From positions 1 through 54,167 of the forward strand of contig NZ_JACGCJ010000021.1 in assembly GCF_021030645.1 (NCBI RefSeq): DNA of 54,167 nt, read 5' to 3'. Each line of letters starts with the position of its first letter. Positions within the stretch are counted from its first letter, which is position 1. Below are positions 29,570 to 38,560 of the stretch, in pieces. The position numbers were made by a program, and so were the translations under genes. The DNA comes from Agrilactobacillus fermenti (lineage in GTDB: Bacteria > Bacillota > Bacilli > Lactobacillales > Lactobacillaceae). The notes beneath the pieces are model-generated. The model saw only the letters and a program-made list of their open reading frames with translations. It made no database searches and was not told where the DNA came from.

Positions 29570-30490
29570 ATGGCAATTGAGCCAGCGGCATTAATGATCG
29601 AACATTGGCACAAATTGACTGCAAAACAGCAGCAGTATCAATTTGAACAATTACTACGTTATTTTGTGAGTCCACTGTTGCCAATTGCTAAGATCGAATC
29701 TGAAGCACATGAGTTTCATGGATATCATTTTCAAACATGGCACGCTTTTATTTCTGGCATTGATTTTGTGCTGATTCCTGGGGTCAAACAGATTCAAGTT
29801 GGTCTGGATCAAGCCCAATTGACGCAAGTACGTGCAAAATTTAAACGGCAGTTGTCTGAAATAACATTACAACCATTAAGTGCTCAAACCGTTCAAGTGC
29901 CGCCGATGCTGGTCGCCCAAGAACCAATTTTGTTCGATCTAGAGCCAAGGGGCGTTTATGTGATTGCTGATGCGCAATATTATGGTGATCCTTTTTACCA
30001 GAAACGCCGGGCTCAAGATATTACGCAGGTACAGCGGGTAATTCATGAACGGACAAGTTTGAATCCCTTCACGAACCAACTGCCCTCAGACTTAGAGACG
30101 GCAGTGGGACGTGTTGAATTGGCAACATCTCAAGATTATTATCGTTTCAGTTTGACCCGTAATATGGCAGACTTTTCAACGTTACAGCAAACGTTGACTC
30201 GTCAAGGGATGACTTTATTGGACCGGGCAGCTTATGCTTATTTGCGCAGTTACCACAATCAAGTCCTTGTACCTGAATTAGGATCAGCTAATTATTTTGG
30301 CCTTGTATTTCCTGAAAAACAGCAAGGTGAAATATTACAAGATGAAACGGTGGTTGGTGGACTGACACGATCACCTGAACTACAAACATTAGCAGCATCT
30401 TGGAACTTTGAATATACACCAGCACTAGCTAAGCTGGACAAGCAACAATTATATTATCGGCCTGTGATCAACATTGAATTCAATAATTGA
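29570..30490 (+). CDS. Unrecognised protein in the nrnA-helicase operon
   Basis: I do not recognise this 306-residue protein. It is soluble, with no signal peptide or membrane helix, rich in Gln, Tyr and aromatic residues. It begins MAIEPAALMIEHWHKLTAKQ, and a His/Trp cluster (EAHEFHGYHFQTWHAF) lies near residue 45. A segment DFVLIPGVKQIQVGLD near 65 is faintly like the start of formylglycine-enzyme folds, too weak to claim. The second ATG (29570) is chosen because AAGGAAGGG then lies 6 bases upstream. It overlaps the helicase stop region, so it is translated in the same operon. The alaS -35 element overlaps its stop codon. Confidence 0.75.
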   Translation: MAIEPAALMIEHWHKLTAKQQQYQFEQLLRYFVSPLLPIAKIESEAHEFHGYHFQTWHAFISGIDFVLIPGVKQIQVGLDQAQLTQVRAKFKRQLSEITLQPLSAQTVQVPPMLVAQEPILFDLEPRGVYVIADAQYYGDPFYQKRRAQDITQVQRVIHERTSLNPFTNQLPSDLETAVGRVELATSQDYYRFSLTRNMADFSTLQQTLTRQGMTLLDRAAYAYLRSYHNQVLVPELGSANYFGLVFPEKQQGEILQDETVVGGLTRSPELQTLAASWNFEYTPALAKLDKQQLYYRPVINIEFNN

Positions 30491-30515
30491 CTTTACAGAA
30501 AACACTGCTTATAAT
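30487..30515 (+). promoter_or_regulatory. alaS promoter
   Basis: TTGACT (30487-30492), a 17-base spacer and TATAAT (30510-30515): near-consensus. The -35 overlaps the stop codon of the upstream gene. Confidence 0.9.
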
Positions 30516-30519
30516 TAAA

Positions 30520-30720
30520 AAGGCAAACGGGACATGTCGTTAAGTAGGCTCACTACAGAAACAAATCGATGCTGAGAAGATTTGGTCAGCCGCTTTAGCG
30601 ATGCTACCCATAGAATAGATAACAAGTAAAATAAGATAATTAAGTGGCTAACGAAACATCGTTGCAATCAAGGTGGTACCGCGTGTAGGCGTCCTTGAAT
30701 CGCAAGATGTTTTTTTATTT
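30520..30720 (+). ncRNA. T-box leader of alaS
   Basis: The conserved T-box sequence AAGGTGGTACCGCG is present at 30670-30683. It lies between the arms of a long terminator stem (about 30655-30672 with 30693-30710) followed by seven T. Stem I occupies about 30520-30610, with an AGTA motif at about 30566-30569. GCT at 30603-30605 is the likely alanine specifier codon. Uncharged tRNA-Ala would stabilise the antiterminator and allow alaS transcription. Confidence 0.93.
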
Positions 30721-30746
30721 CTTAATTTCACGTTGGAGGTATTTGT

Positions 30747-33392
30747 ATGAAAAAATTATCAAGTGCTGAAGTTCGACGAATGTTTTTGGACTTCTTTAAA
30801 AGTAAGGGGCATGATGTTGAACCTAGTGCCTCTTTGATTCCTGAAGATGATCCAACTTTGTTATGGATCAACTCGGGTGTGGCAACATTAAAAAAATATT
30901 TTGATGGGTCTGTCATTCCTAAAAATCCGCGGATCACAAATGCTCAAAAAAGTATTCGGACAAATGATATTGAAAATGTTGGTAAAACAGCACGCCATCA
31001 CACCTTCTTTGAAATGCTGGGTAATTTCTCTGTTGGGGATTACTTTAAAGATAAGGCAATTCCATGGGCTTGGGAGTTGTTAACTAGCCCAGAGTGGTTT
31101 GATTTTGATGAAGACCGCCTTTATGTGACTGTCTATCCTAAAGATACAGAAGCTTATCGTATTTGGCATGAAGTGGTGGGGCTGCCAGAAGACCATATCA
31201 TTAAAATTGAAGATAACTTTTGGGATATTGGTGAAGGTCCTAGTGGTCCCGATTCCGAGATCTTTTATGACCGCGGTGAAGCCTTCAACAACTTAGCACC
31301 CGACGATCCGGAGAACTATCCTGGTGGTGAAAATGAACGCTACCTTGAAATTTGGAATATTGTCTTCTCTGAGTTCAATCATTTACCCGATGGCCGTTAT
31401 GTCGAACAACCACATAAAAACATTGATACGGGTATGGGTCTAGAGCGAATGGTATCGGTTATTCAAAATGCGCCGACCAACTTCGAAACCGACCTATTTT
31501 TACCTTTGATTCATCAAACAGAAACATTGAGTGATCATAAGCAATATGATCAAAACAAAGCCGACGATACTTCCTTCAAAATCATTGCCGACCATGCACG
31601 TGCCGTTACCTTTGCGATCGGTGACGGCGCCTTACCTTCCAATGAAGGGCGGGGTTATGTTTTACGGCGTCTGATTCGACGGGCGGCTTTAAATGGTCAA
31701 AAATTGGGCATTAATCGTGCTTTTTTATATGAACTTGTGCCAACTGTCGGTAAAATCATGGACAGTTACTATCCCGATGTTTTGGCCCAAAAAGATTTTA
31801 TTGCTAAAGTTATTAAATCTGAGGAAGAACGTTTCCAAGAAACCTTAAAAGATGGCTTAGATTTACTAAATAATTTAATTGCTAGTCTCAAAGCAAGCGG
31901 TGAAAAACAGCTGAGTGGTGCGGATGCCTTTAAATTATTTGATACTTATGGTTTTCCGCTTGATTTAACGGTGGAGTATGCCAAAGATGAAGGCTTAGCC
32001 GTAGATGTTGCTGAATTTGATCGGCAAATGGAAGCCCAAAAACAGCGGGCACGTAATGCGCGTTCTGATGAACAGTCCATGGGATCGCAGAATAAACTGT
32101 TAATGGATATCAAAGATCCAAGTGAATTTACGGGTTATGTGGAACTGATCGATAATCAAAGCGTATTGAAAGAAATCATTATTGATGACGCGTTACAAGA
32201 TGAAGCACCGATTGGTAAAGCAGAAATGATTTTTGATGAAACACCATTTTATGCTGAAATGGGTGGTCAAGTTGCAGACATTGGGGTCATTAAAAATAGT
32301 CAGGGTGAAACAGTTGCCAAAGTGACGGACGTACAGCATGCACCAAATGGACAGCCGCTGCACTTTGTGGATGTGTTACAACCAATGGCTAAGGGCAGTG
32401 TTTATAGCTTACAAGTCGATGCACAATTTCGGCGACGGGTGCGCCGCAACCATACGGCAACTCATTTATTAGACCAAGCGTTACGCGATGTTTTAGGCGC
32501 ACATACACACCAAGCAGGATCATTAGTTGAGCCGGATTATTTGCGGTTTGACTTCACCAACTTTGGGCAAGTCACACCAGAACAATTACAGCAAATTGAA
32601 AAAATCGTTAACGAAAAAATTTGGGCTGAGATACCAGTTGAATCAGTCGAAACAACGATGGATGAAGCTAAAAAAATGGGTGCTGTGGCTTTATTTACTG
32701 AAAAATATGGGGATATCGTACGAGTCGTTAATATTGGCAATTGGTCGATTGAACTATGTGGTGGCACTCATGTAGCCAACACTGCTGAAATTGGCCTGTT
32801 CAAGATTAAAACGGAATCAGCTGTTGGCGCAGGTGTTCGGCGTATTGAAGCGGTCACTGCTGGAGATGCTTTTGCTTATTTAAATCAGCAACACGATTTG
32901 TTGGCTCAAACAGCGCAACAATTAAAAGTGGCTAAGACAACGGATGTTTTGTCTAAAGTAGATCAATTACAGACAGAATTGCGGCAATTAACCAAGAGCA
33001 ATGAAAGTCTTAAAGCAAAATTTGCGCAACAGCAAATGGGCCATATTTTTGATGATGTGCAAAAAGCTGGTAATTACACTATTATTACGGGTCAGGTACA
33101 AGTGGATGGTATGAATGCTTTGCGGCAGTTAGCCGATCAATGGAAACAAAAACAAGCTTCTAATGTTTTAGTTTTGACGACAGCTAATGAAGGCAAGGTT
33201 AGTTTGATCGTTGCGGTCGACCCTGAAACGGTCAAAGCTGGCATCAAAGCTGGAGATATGGTCAAAGCAATTGCACCAGCTGTTGGCGGCGGTGGCGGTG
33301 GCCGACCAGATATGGCTCAAGCCGGCGGTAAAAAGCCTGAAGGGATGCAAGCAGCCTTGAAAACAGCTGTTGAATGGTTAACTAATAAATAG
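30747..33392 (+). CDS. alaS: Alanyl-tRNA synthetase
   Basis: The 881-residue class II synthetase charges tRNA-Ala and edits mischarged Ser/Gly. The aminoacylation core is at the N-terminus (SAEVRRMFLDFFKSKGH, NSGVATLKKYFDG, ARHHTFFEMLGNFSVGDYFK). The editing domain has the zinc-type motifs RNHTATHLLDQALR near residue 570 and CGGTHVANT near 670. The C-Ala domain ends with a glycine-rich GGGGGGRPDMAQAGG. Start ATG 30747 follows GGAGGT. It is controlled by the T-box leader directly upstream. Confidence 0.98.
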   Translation: MKKLSSAEVRRMFLDFFKSKGHDVEPSASLIPEDDPTLLWINSGVATLKKYFDGSVIPKNPRITNAQKSIRTNDIENVGKTARHHTFFEMLGNFSVGDYFKDKAIPWAWELLTSPEWFDFDEDRLYVTVYPKDTEAYRIWHEVVGLPEDHIIKIEDNFWDIGEGPSGPDSEIFYDRGEAFNNLAPDDPENYPGGENERYLEIWNIVFSEFNHLPDGRYVEQPHKNIDTGMGLERMVSVIQNAPTNFETDLFLPLIHQTETLSDHKQYDQNKADDTSFKIIADHARAVTFAIGDGALPSNEGRGYVLRRLIRRAALNGQKLGINRAFLYELVPTVGKIMDSYYPDVLAQKDFIAKVIKSEEERFQETLKDGLDLLNNLIASLKASGEKQLSGADAFKLFDTYGFPLDLTVEYAKDEGLAVDVAEFDRQMEAQKQRARNARSDEQSMGSQNKLLMDIKDPSEFTGYVELIDNQSVLKEIIIDDALQDEAPIGKAEMIFDETPFYAEMGGQVADIGVIKNSQGETVAKVTDVQHAPNGQPLHFVDVLQPMAKGSVYSLQVDAQFRRRVRRNHTATHLLDQALRDVLGAHTHQAGSLVEPDYLRFDFTNFGQVTPEQLQQIEKIVNEKIWAEIPVESVETTMDEAKKMGAVALFTEKYGDIVRVVNIGNWSIELCGGTHVANTAEIGLFKIKTESAVGAGVRRIEAVTAGDAFAYLNQQHDLLAQTAQQLKVAKTTDVLSKVDQLQTELRQLTKSNESLKAKFAQQQMGHIFDDVQKAGNYTIITGQVQVDGMNALRQLADQWKQKQASNVLVLTTANEGKVSLIVAVDPETVKAGIKAGDMVKAIAPAVGGGGGGRPDMAQAGGKKPEGMQAALKTAVEWLTNK

Positions 33393-33421
33393 GCTTGAAT
33401 TGGGTTACAAATGAGATTTAA

Positions 33422-33450
33422 TTGTGATTTATAGCCAAATCAGTTACAAT
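33422..33450 (+). promoter_or_regulatory. ireB promoter
   Basis: TTGTGA (33422-33427), a 17-base spacer and TACAAT (33445-33450), placed 35 bases ahead of the ireB start codon. Confidence 0.65.
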
Positions 33451-33485
33451 TAGCAGTAATGAGCAAGAACGTGGGGGTAGTTAAC

Positions 33486-33743
33486 ATGAGTTCGTTAGAC
33501 AAAACCATGCATTTTAATTTTGGCGAAAATGATTCCAAAAATGTCAAAGAAACTTTAGAGTCCGTGTATCAATCACTTGAGGAAAAAGGCTATAATCCAA
33601 TTAATCAAATTGTGGGGTATCTCTTGTCTGGGGATCCAGCTTATATTCCACGGCATAATGATGCGCGGAATTTAATTCGCAAACATGAGCGTGATGAGAT
33701 TATTGAAGAACTCGTACGCAATTACCTTGAGAAAAATAAATGA
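33486..33743 (+). CDS. ireB: IreB family regulatory phosphoprotein (YrzL/DUF965)
   Basis: An 85-residue, highly conserved small protein: [52 protein letters not shown]. In Enterococcus, IreB is the substrate of the Ser/Thr kinase IreK and affects cephalosporin resistance; the early Thr residue corresponds to the phosphorylated region. The start is ATG 33486 behind GGGGGT; an in-frame TTG at 33459 lacks a ribosome site. Its end overlaps ruvX by 4 bases. The order alaS-ireB-ruvX-yrzB is widely conserved in Firmicutes. Confidence 0.95.
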   Translation: MSSLDKTMHFNFGENDSKNVKETLESVYQSLEEKGYNPINQIVGYLLSGDPAYIPRHNDARNLIRKHERDEIIEELVRNYLEKNK

Positions 33744-34177
33744 GTCGCTTAATGGGTTTAGATGTTGGTTCACGCACAGTGGGTGTGGCCGTTTCTGATT
33801 TACTGGGCTGGACGGCACAGGGCGTTGAGATCATTAAAATCAATGAAGATCAGGCAGAATTTGGCCTAGATCGTTTAGCGGCGCTAGTGGATCAATATGA
33901 AATTGCTGGTTTTGTTTTGGGATTACCCAAAAATATGAATAACACCCTAGGACCAAGAGCAGAGAAGTCTCAGGCATACGGTCAAATGTTGGTGGATCGT
34001 TTCGGCTTACCAATAGATTTTATTGATGAGCGATTAACGACCGTTCAAGCAGAACGGATGCTTGTAGAAGAAGCAGATACGTCACGGAAAAAAAGAAAAC
34101 AAGTGATCGATAAACTGGCCGCAGTGATGATCTTGCAAAATTATTTGGATGCTAAAGGTAAATTAACGACATTATAA
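33740..34177 (+). CDS. ruvX: Putative Holliday junction resolvase RuvX/YqgF
   Basis: A 145-residue RNase H-fold protein with [16 protein letters not shown] at the N-terminus (first catalytic Asp), [14 protein letters not shown], and [13 protein letters not shown] containing the second acidic site. The conserved Lys-Lys region ([18 protein letters not shown]) is near the C-terminus. The family is implicated in 16S rRNA 5' end maturation and in junction resolution; which applies here is not decided by sequence. The ATGA overlap with ireB indicates translational coupling. Confidence 0.93.
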   Translation: MSRLMGLDVGSRTVGVAVSDLLGWTAQGVEIIKINEDQAEFGLDRLAALVDQYEIAGFVLGLPKNMNNTLGPRAEKSQAYGQMLVDRFGLPIDFIDERLTTVQAERMLVEEADTSRKKRKQVIDKLAAVMILQNYLDAKGKLTTL

Positions 34178-34220
34178 TTTTTTGATTGACGCAAATACGC
34201 CACCAAAATGGAGGACAACA

Positions 34221-34544
34221 ATGTCTGAAAAAGATGAAAATAAGAATTATGCTGCTGATATGACAGACCAACAGATCACCCTCGTTGATGATCAAGGTAA
34301 TGAAGAACTTTACCAAGTGCTTTTTACCTTTGATTCAGAGGACTATGACAAGTCTTATATTTTGTTATATCCAGCAAGCGCCAGTGAAGATGAAGAAGTA
34401 GAAATCCAAGCTTTTTCATTTAAACCAGATGCTAATGGCGATGCAAGTCAGGGTGATTTATACCCTATTGAAGATGATGCCGAGTGGCAGATGGTTGAAG
34501 AAGTGTTAAATACGTTTTTAGCCGATGATGGCACGGATTATTAA
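34221..34544 (+). CDS. yrzB: DUF1292 family protein (YrzB-like)
   Basis: A 107-residue, very acidic protein: [36 protein letters not shown] with [12 protein letters not shown] is the DUF1292 signature. Its function is unknown, but it almost always follows ireB and ruvX in Firmicutes. The start was set at ATG 34221, because GGAGG (34210-34214) sits 6 bases upstream. Upstream in-frame residues from 34182 lack a ribosome site and are not conserved-looking. Confidence 0.9.
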   Translation: MSEKDENKNYAADMTDQQITLVDDQGNEELYQVLFTFDSEDYDKSYILLYPASASEDEEVEIQAFSFKPDANGDASQGDLYPIEDDAEWQMVEEVLNTFLADDGTDY

Positions 34545-34585
34545 CTTTACAAATAATTCATTTAAGTAAGGTTTCTAAAGTAGAT

Positions 34586-34614
34586 TTGTTTTTTTTCATG
34601 ATTTAATTTAAAAT
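34586..34614 (+). promoter_or_regulatory. zapA-cvpA promoter
   Basis: TTGTTT (34586-34591), a 17-base spacer and TAAAAT (34609-34614), 37 bases ahead of zapA. Confidence 0.65.
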
Positions 34615-34651
34615 AGTTTCATTAATTTGTTGGAGTCAAAGGAGAATCCTC

Positions 34652-34897
34652 ATGGCCGAGGAAAAAAGGCGTTATAAGGCAGTGATCAATGGTAAGACAT
34701 ATGTGATCATTGGACCTGGAAGTGAAGCACATATGGCAGCGGTGACTGAAATGCTAAATCAGCAGTTGCAAGATATTCAAAAATTATCATCTAATATTTC
34801 TACTGAGGATGCGGCAATTTTATTAGCATTTAATGCCATCTCCGATCAAATTAAGTATAAAGAAGAAATAGATGATGATTCAGAAAATCATGAATAA
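34652..34897 (+). CDS. zapA: Cell division protein ZapA
   Basis: An 81-residue protein that matches Gram-positive ZapA, which bundles FtsZ filaments at the division ring. It has an N-terminal beta region (KRRYKAVINGKTYVIIGPGSEAHMAAV) and a long helix (residues 25-70) for dimerisation, ending in an acidic tail. Start ATG 34652 follows AAAGGAG. The zapA-cvpA-mutS2 order is shared with Bacillus and lactobacilli. Confidence 0.9.
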   Translation: MAEEKRRYKAVINGKTYVIIGPGSEAHMAAVTEMLNQQLQDIQKLSSNISTEDAAILLAFNAISDQIKYKEEIDDDSENHE

Positions 34898-34925
34898 ATG
34901 AATCTTTAGTTGGTGAAGGAAAAGT

Positions 34926-35468
34926 ATGTTAAGCTTATTAATTGTTTTGGTTATCGCTTACGGGATGTATATTGGTGCCCGCCGCGGGTTGCTTTTGCAA
35001 GCTGTTTATACTTTTAGCTATCTCATATTTGTTGGGATCGCTTATTTGGTATATCGTAACTTAGGCAAAGGCTTAACTTTATTAGTACCCTATCCTTCAG
35101 CAACTTCTAACAGTCATTTTGCATTTTTTGATGCTAGCTTAGGACTCAAGCTTGATACTGCTTTTTATGCCGGCTTTGGCTTTTGTCTCATTATCTTTAT
35201 TGGCTGGTTGATCATGAAATTCGCTGGCATTTTTTTACAATCTTTAACCTTTTATCCAATTGACTATACGACTAGTATTTTAGGTGCAATGGTTTTAGCT
35301 TTCTTTACAAATTATATCGGCGTATTTTTATTGCTTTACTTATTAGCATTAATTCCAATTGATGGGTTACAGCATGCTCTGGGGACTTCTTGGGCAGCTG
35401 TTTCGATTGTACGTTACTCACCCCTGTTAACGAACTTAGCCACGCACTGGTGGATCGTTGCGGTTTGA
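34926..35468 (+). CDS. cvpA: CvpA family membrane protein
   Basis: A 180-residue protein with four to five hydrophobic helices (about 1-20, 25-45, 75-100, 115-145) and a GARRGLLLQAVYT motif after helix 1, typical of the CvpA family. First named for colicin V production, its role in Gram-positives is unclear; envelope functions are suspected. Start ATG 34926 follows AAGGAAAAG. It is followed by the full-length repeat copy B, whose hairpin probably terminates this operon before mutS2. Confidence 0.88.
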   Translation: MLSLLIVLVIAYGMYIGARRGLLLQAVYTFSYLIFVGIAYLVYRNLGKGLTLLVPYPSATSNSHFAFFDASLGLKLDTAFYAGFGFCLIIFIGWLIMKFAGIFLQSLTFYPIDYTTSILGAMVLAFFTNYIGVFLLLYLLALIPIDGLQHALGTSWAAVSIVRYSPLLTNLATHWWIVAV

Positions 35469-35510
35469 TTTGTACAGATAAAAGCTTAATATGGCTTTAA
35501 GATATGAGCG

Positions 35511-35692
35511 CGTGAGCCAAATGACGTTCAATAACCGAGCACTAACAAGAATCACGATAAATGGGTGGACCTTTCCATTGGAGTGTGTCGTCGTTAAATG
35601 AGGATATATCTTTTGAAACTCGTTTAAACAATAAATAGTCGTAATTAACAGGTGGCTGAAAACAAAACGTTGGTTTTGTCTCGGCCATTTTT
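35511..35692 (+). repeat. Dispersed structured repeat, full copy B
   Basis: Aligned end to end with copy A (19902-20089). Shared blocks include ACTAACAAGAATCACGATAAAT (split 35541-35562) and GTCGTCGTTAAATGAGG (35586-35602). The stems correspond: CTAAC/GTTAA (35542-35546 with 35593-35597; one C-G pair of copy A is a T-A pair here) and ACGA/TCGT (35554-35557 with 35588-35591). The element ends in a 15-bp hairpin (35653-35668 with 35673-35687). Confidence 0.85.
35653..35692 (+). terminator. cvpA terminator (3' end of repeat copy B)
   Basis: TGGCTGAAAACAAAAC pairs with GTTTTGTCTCGGCCA around a GTTG loop, followed by five T. Confidence 0.85.
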
Positions 35693-35745
35693 GCTGCATA
35701 TGTATCAATTTAGCTTGACCTTGGCAGATAAAGAGGAAGTGTAAG

Positions 35746-38106
35746 ATGAACTCCAAAGTACTAGATACCTTAGAATTTAAAACGATTACCGAAAAATTAC
35801 AACAATATGCTGTGACAGAAATTGCACAAAAACAGATACAACAACTGCAACCAAGTAATGATGTGCGTCTTGTCGCTGCAAACTTGGAAGAAACTGATGA
35901 TGGTGCTACAATTTATCGTTTGCAAGGTGGCATTCCAGTGGCAACATTACAGGATATTGAACCACAGTTAAAACGTTTGCGGATCGGCGCGATGTTAAAT
36001 GGTGCTGAATTGGCAGAAATCAGCCGTTTATTGCGAACAACAGCAGCCATTCACCGTTTCTTTTCAGATTTACAGGCACAAGAGGTTACATTGACGCATG
36101 TCTATGATATTGCGGCTGAGTTGACCCTATTGCCAGAGCTTTCACAACGGTTGCGACGTTCTGTGGATGAGACCGGGCATATTCAAGATGAAGCTTCTTC
36201 AGCTTTGAAGGGGATTCGAAGTGGTATCAAACAATTATCAGATCAAATTCGCAGTAAAATGGATAGTTATACACGTGGCAGTCAAAGCAAGTACTTGAGT
36301 GAACCAGTTGTTACTATTCGCGACGATCGTTATGTGATTCCCGTGCGTTCGGAATATCGAGGTCAATTTGGCGGTGTGATCCACGACCAGAGTGCTAGTG
36401 GGCAAACAGTTTATATAGAACCTCAAAGCGTGATGGAGCTGAATAATCGGCTGCGTCAACTACAGATGCAAGAAGCCCAAGAAGTCCAACGTATTTTAGC
36501 AGAATTGTCTGAAGCACTCGTGCCTTACCTGCGTGAGTTAGGTGAGAATTCGACCATTTTGGGGCACTTAGATTTAATCAATGCCAAAGCCCGCTTTGCC
36601 CACGATATGCATGCTACCCGTCCCTGGATCAGTGAAAATAATGAAGTCAATCTAAAACACGCGCGCCACCCATTGATCGATCCTCAGAAGGTGGTACCGA
36701 ATGATATTTATATTGGTAAGGATTTTCAATGTATTGTCGTAACCGGTCCTAATACGGGGGGAAAAACGATTACGTTGAAAACACTGGGACTGTTGCAGTT
36801 AATGGCGCAATCAGGGTTATTTATTCCAGCCGGTGAAGAGAGCGAAGTTGGCGTTTTTTCAGATATTTTCGCTGATATTGGTGATGAGCAGTCGATTGAA
36901 CAAAATCTAAGTACGTTTTCATCTCATATGGAAAATATCATTGATATTTTGAATCAAGTAGATGATCACGGTTTAGTCTTACTAGATGAATTAGGCGCCG
37001 GTACTGATCCACAAGAAGGGGCTTCTTTAGCAATTGCAATTTTAGATCATTTGGGACAAATTGGGAGTTATGTCGTGGCGTCGACCCACTATCCTGAACT
37101 AAAGGTTTATGGTTATGAGCGGCCACAGACAATCAATGCCAGTATGGAATTTGATGTCGCCACGTTAAAGCCTACTTATCGATTAATGATCGGCATGCCA
37201 GGCCGCAGTAATGCTTTTGATATTTCGGCACGCTTAGGTATGCCAACAAGTATTGTTTCAAGTGCCAAACAGCTACTCAATAGCGAGAGCCAAGACCTAA
37301 ACAATATGATTTCTGATTTGGAAAATCAACGCAAGGCTGCAGAGACCGAATATTTAGACCTACGTCATCAATTAAAAGAAGCTCGAACACTTCACGACGA
37401 ATTGGAAAAAGCCTATGAAGATTTCTTTACTGAACGCCAAAATCAGGAGAATCTTGCAAAAGAAAAAGCAAATCAAATTGTTGAAAAGGCACAAAAACAG
37501 GCTGATAAAATCATTGCTGATTTGCGGCAAATGCAACTTAATGGACAACAACCCGTTAAAGAAAATCAATTGATCGAAGCAAGCACACAGTTAAAAAATC
37601 TAAAACAGGAACCAACTTTGGCAAAGAATAAGGTCTTACGGCGTGAGAAAAAACGCCAAGCCCTAAAACCTGGTGATGAAGTCAAGGTTTTGTCTTATGG
37701 GACTCAAGGAACATTGCTGGAAAAAGTTGGGAATCATCAGTGGCAGGTTCAACTGGGCATTTTAAAAATGACGATTGATGCCAACGATTTGGAAAAAGTC
37801 AAAGCACCAAAACAACAAGCACCGCAACGACAATTTGCAACTGTTGCCAGTTCAGGCAGTCATGTCTCAACGCAATTAGATTTGCGCGGTGAGCGTTATG
37901 AAGCAGCAATGAGCCGCTTAGATCAATATATTGATTCGGCCTTATTAGCTGGGTATCAACAGGTTACAATTGTTCACGGCAAAGGTACCGGTGCGATCCG
38001 GCAGGGCGTTCAAGAATATTTGAAGAAAAACCGGCGCGTCAAAAAATTTGCTTATGCACCGGCGTCTGCTGGTGGTAATGGGGCAACGATTGCCACGTTA
38101 CAATAA
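35746..38106 (+). CDS. mutS2: MutS2 / RqcU ribosome-rescue and recombination factor
   Basis: The 786-residue protein lacks the mismatch-reading domain of MutS. It begins with the core/lever region (SKYLSEPVVTIRDDRYVIPVR near 185), followed by the ATPase with Walker A GPNTGGKT (about 336) and Walker B VLLDELGAGTDPQEG. A coiled coil (about 515-620) and a KOW-like segment (LKPGDEVKVLSYGTQG) come next. The C-terminal Smr nuclease domain holds LDLRGERYEAAM and HGKGTG. In Bacillus it splits collided ribosomes and also affects recombination. Start ATG 35746 follows GAGGAAG. Confidence 0.96.
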   Translation: MNSKVLDTLEFKTITEKLQQYAVTEIAQKQIQQLQPSNDVRLVAANLEETDDGATIYRLQGGIPVATLQDIEPQLKRLRIGAMLNGAELAEISRLLRTTAAIHRFFSDLQAQEVTLTHVYDIAAELTLLPELSQRLRRSVDETGHIQDEASSALKGIRSGIKQLSDQIRSKMDSYTRGSQSKYLSEPVVTIRDDRYVIPVRSEYRGQFGGVIHDQSASGQTVYIEPQSVMELNNRLRQLQMQEAQEVQRILAELSEALVPYLRELGENSTILGHLDLINAKARFAHDMHATRPWISENNEVNLKHARHPLIDPQKVVPNDIYIGKDFQCIVVTGPNTGGKTITLKTLGLLQLMAQSGLFIPAGEESEVGVFSDIFADIGDEQSIEQNLSTFSSHMENIIDILNQVDDHGLVLLDELGAGTDPQEGASLAIAILDHLGQIGSYVVASTHYPELKVYGYERPQTINASMEFDVATLKPTYRLMIGMPGRSNAFDISARLGMPTSIVSSAKQLLNSESQDLNNMISDLENQRKAAETEYLDLRHQLKEARTLHDELEKAYEDFFTERQNQENLAKEKANQIVEKAQKQADKIIADLRQMQLNGQQPVKENQLIEASTQLKNLKQEPTLAKNKVLRREKKRQALKPGDEVKVLSYGTQGTLLEKVGNHQWQVQLGILKMTIDANDLEKVKAPKQQAPQRQFATVASSGSHVSTQLDLRGERYEAAMSRLDQYIDSALLAGYQQVTIVHGKGTGAIRQGVQEYLKKNRRVKKFAYAPASAGGNGATIATLQ

Positions 38107-38132
38107 ATACTCATTTTTTGTAAGCAAAAAGA

Positions 38133-38160
38133 TTGCATTAACGTTACTATCTGTTAAAAT
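38133..38160 (+). promoter_or_regulatory. trxA promoter
   Basis: TTGCAT (38133-38138), a 16-base spacer and TAAAAT (38155-38160), with an upstream TG (38152-38153) giving an extended -10. Confidence 0.7.
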
Positions 38161-38189
38161 ATTAAAGAGAAAGATGGAGGTGTTGTTTA

Positions 38190-38501
38190 ATGGTTCAAGA
38201 AATAACAGATAAGAATTTCGAATCAGAGACTAAAGATGGTGTTGTTCTAACCGATTTTTGGGCAACTTGGTGTGGTCCTTGTCGGATGCAATCGCCTGTT
38301 GTTGAGAAGTTAGCTGAAGAAAATGACGATGTTAAGTTCACCAAAATGGATGTCGATGCAAATCCAGAAACACCTCAACAATTTGGCATCATGGCAATCC
38401 CAACTTTGATCATTAAAAAAGATGGTCAGGTTGTTGAAAAATTAGTTGGCTATCAATCAAAAGAGCAATTGGAAGCCACATTAAGTAAATATACCGCTTA
38501 A
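38190..38501 (+). CDS. trxA: Thioredoxin
   Basis: A 103-residue cytoplasmic disulfide reductase with the redox-active W27-C28-G29-P30-C31, the buried Asp in VLTDFWATW, the cis-proline in MAIPTLIIKKDG, and the C-terminal VGYQSKEQL. Its length is normal for TrxA. Start ATG 38190 follows GGAGG. The gene has its own promoter and two successive terminator-like hairpins downstream (38514 and 38631). Confidence 0.97.
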   Translation: MVQEITDKNFESETKDGVVLTDFWATWCGPCRMQSPVVEKLAEENDDVKFTKMDVDANPETPQQFGIMAIPTLIIKKDGQVVEKLVGYQSKEQLEATLSKYTA

Positions 38502-38513
38502 TAAGTTTGAGCT

Positions 38514-38560
38514 AGTGGCTGGGACAAGACTAACGTTTTGTTTTCGGCCACTATTTGTTT
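38514..38560 (+). terminator. trxA first terminator (hairpin of repeat copy C)
   Basis: AGTGGCTGGGACAAGAC (38514-38530) pairs with GTTTTGTTTTCGGCCACT (38535-38552). The tail is T-rich but interrupted. Confidence 0.7.

Noticed and set aside
32537-32767. Open frames opposite alaS, groEL, mutS and other long genes
   Set aside because: They lie fully within clear genes in other frames, lack ribosome sites and recognisable domains, and reflect codon bias.
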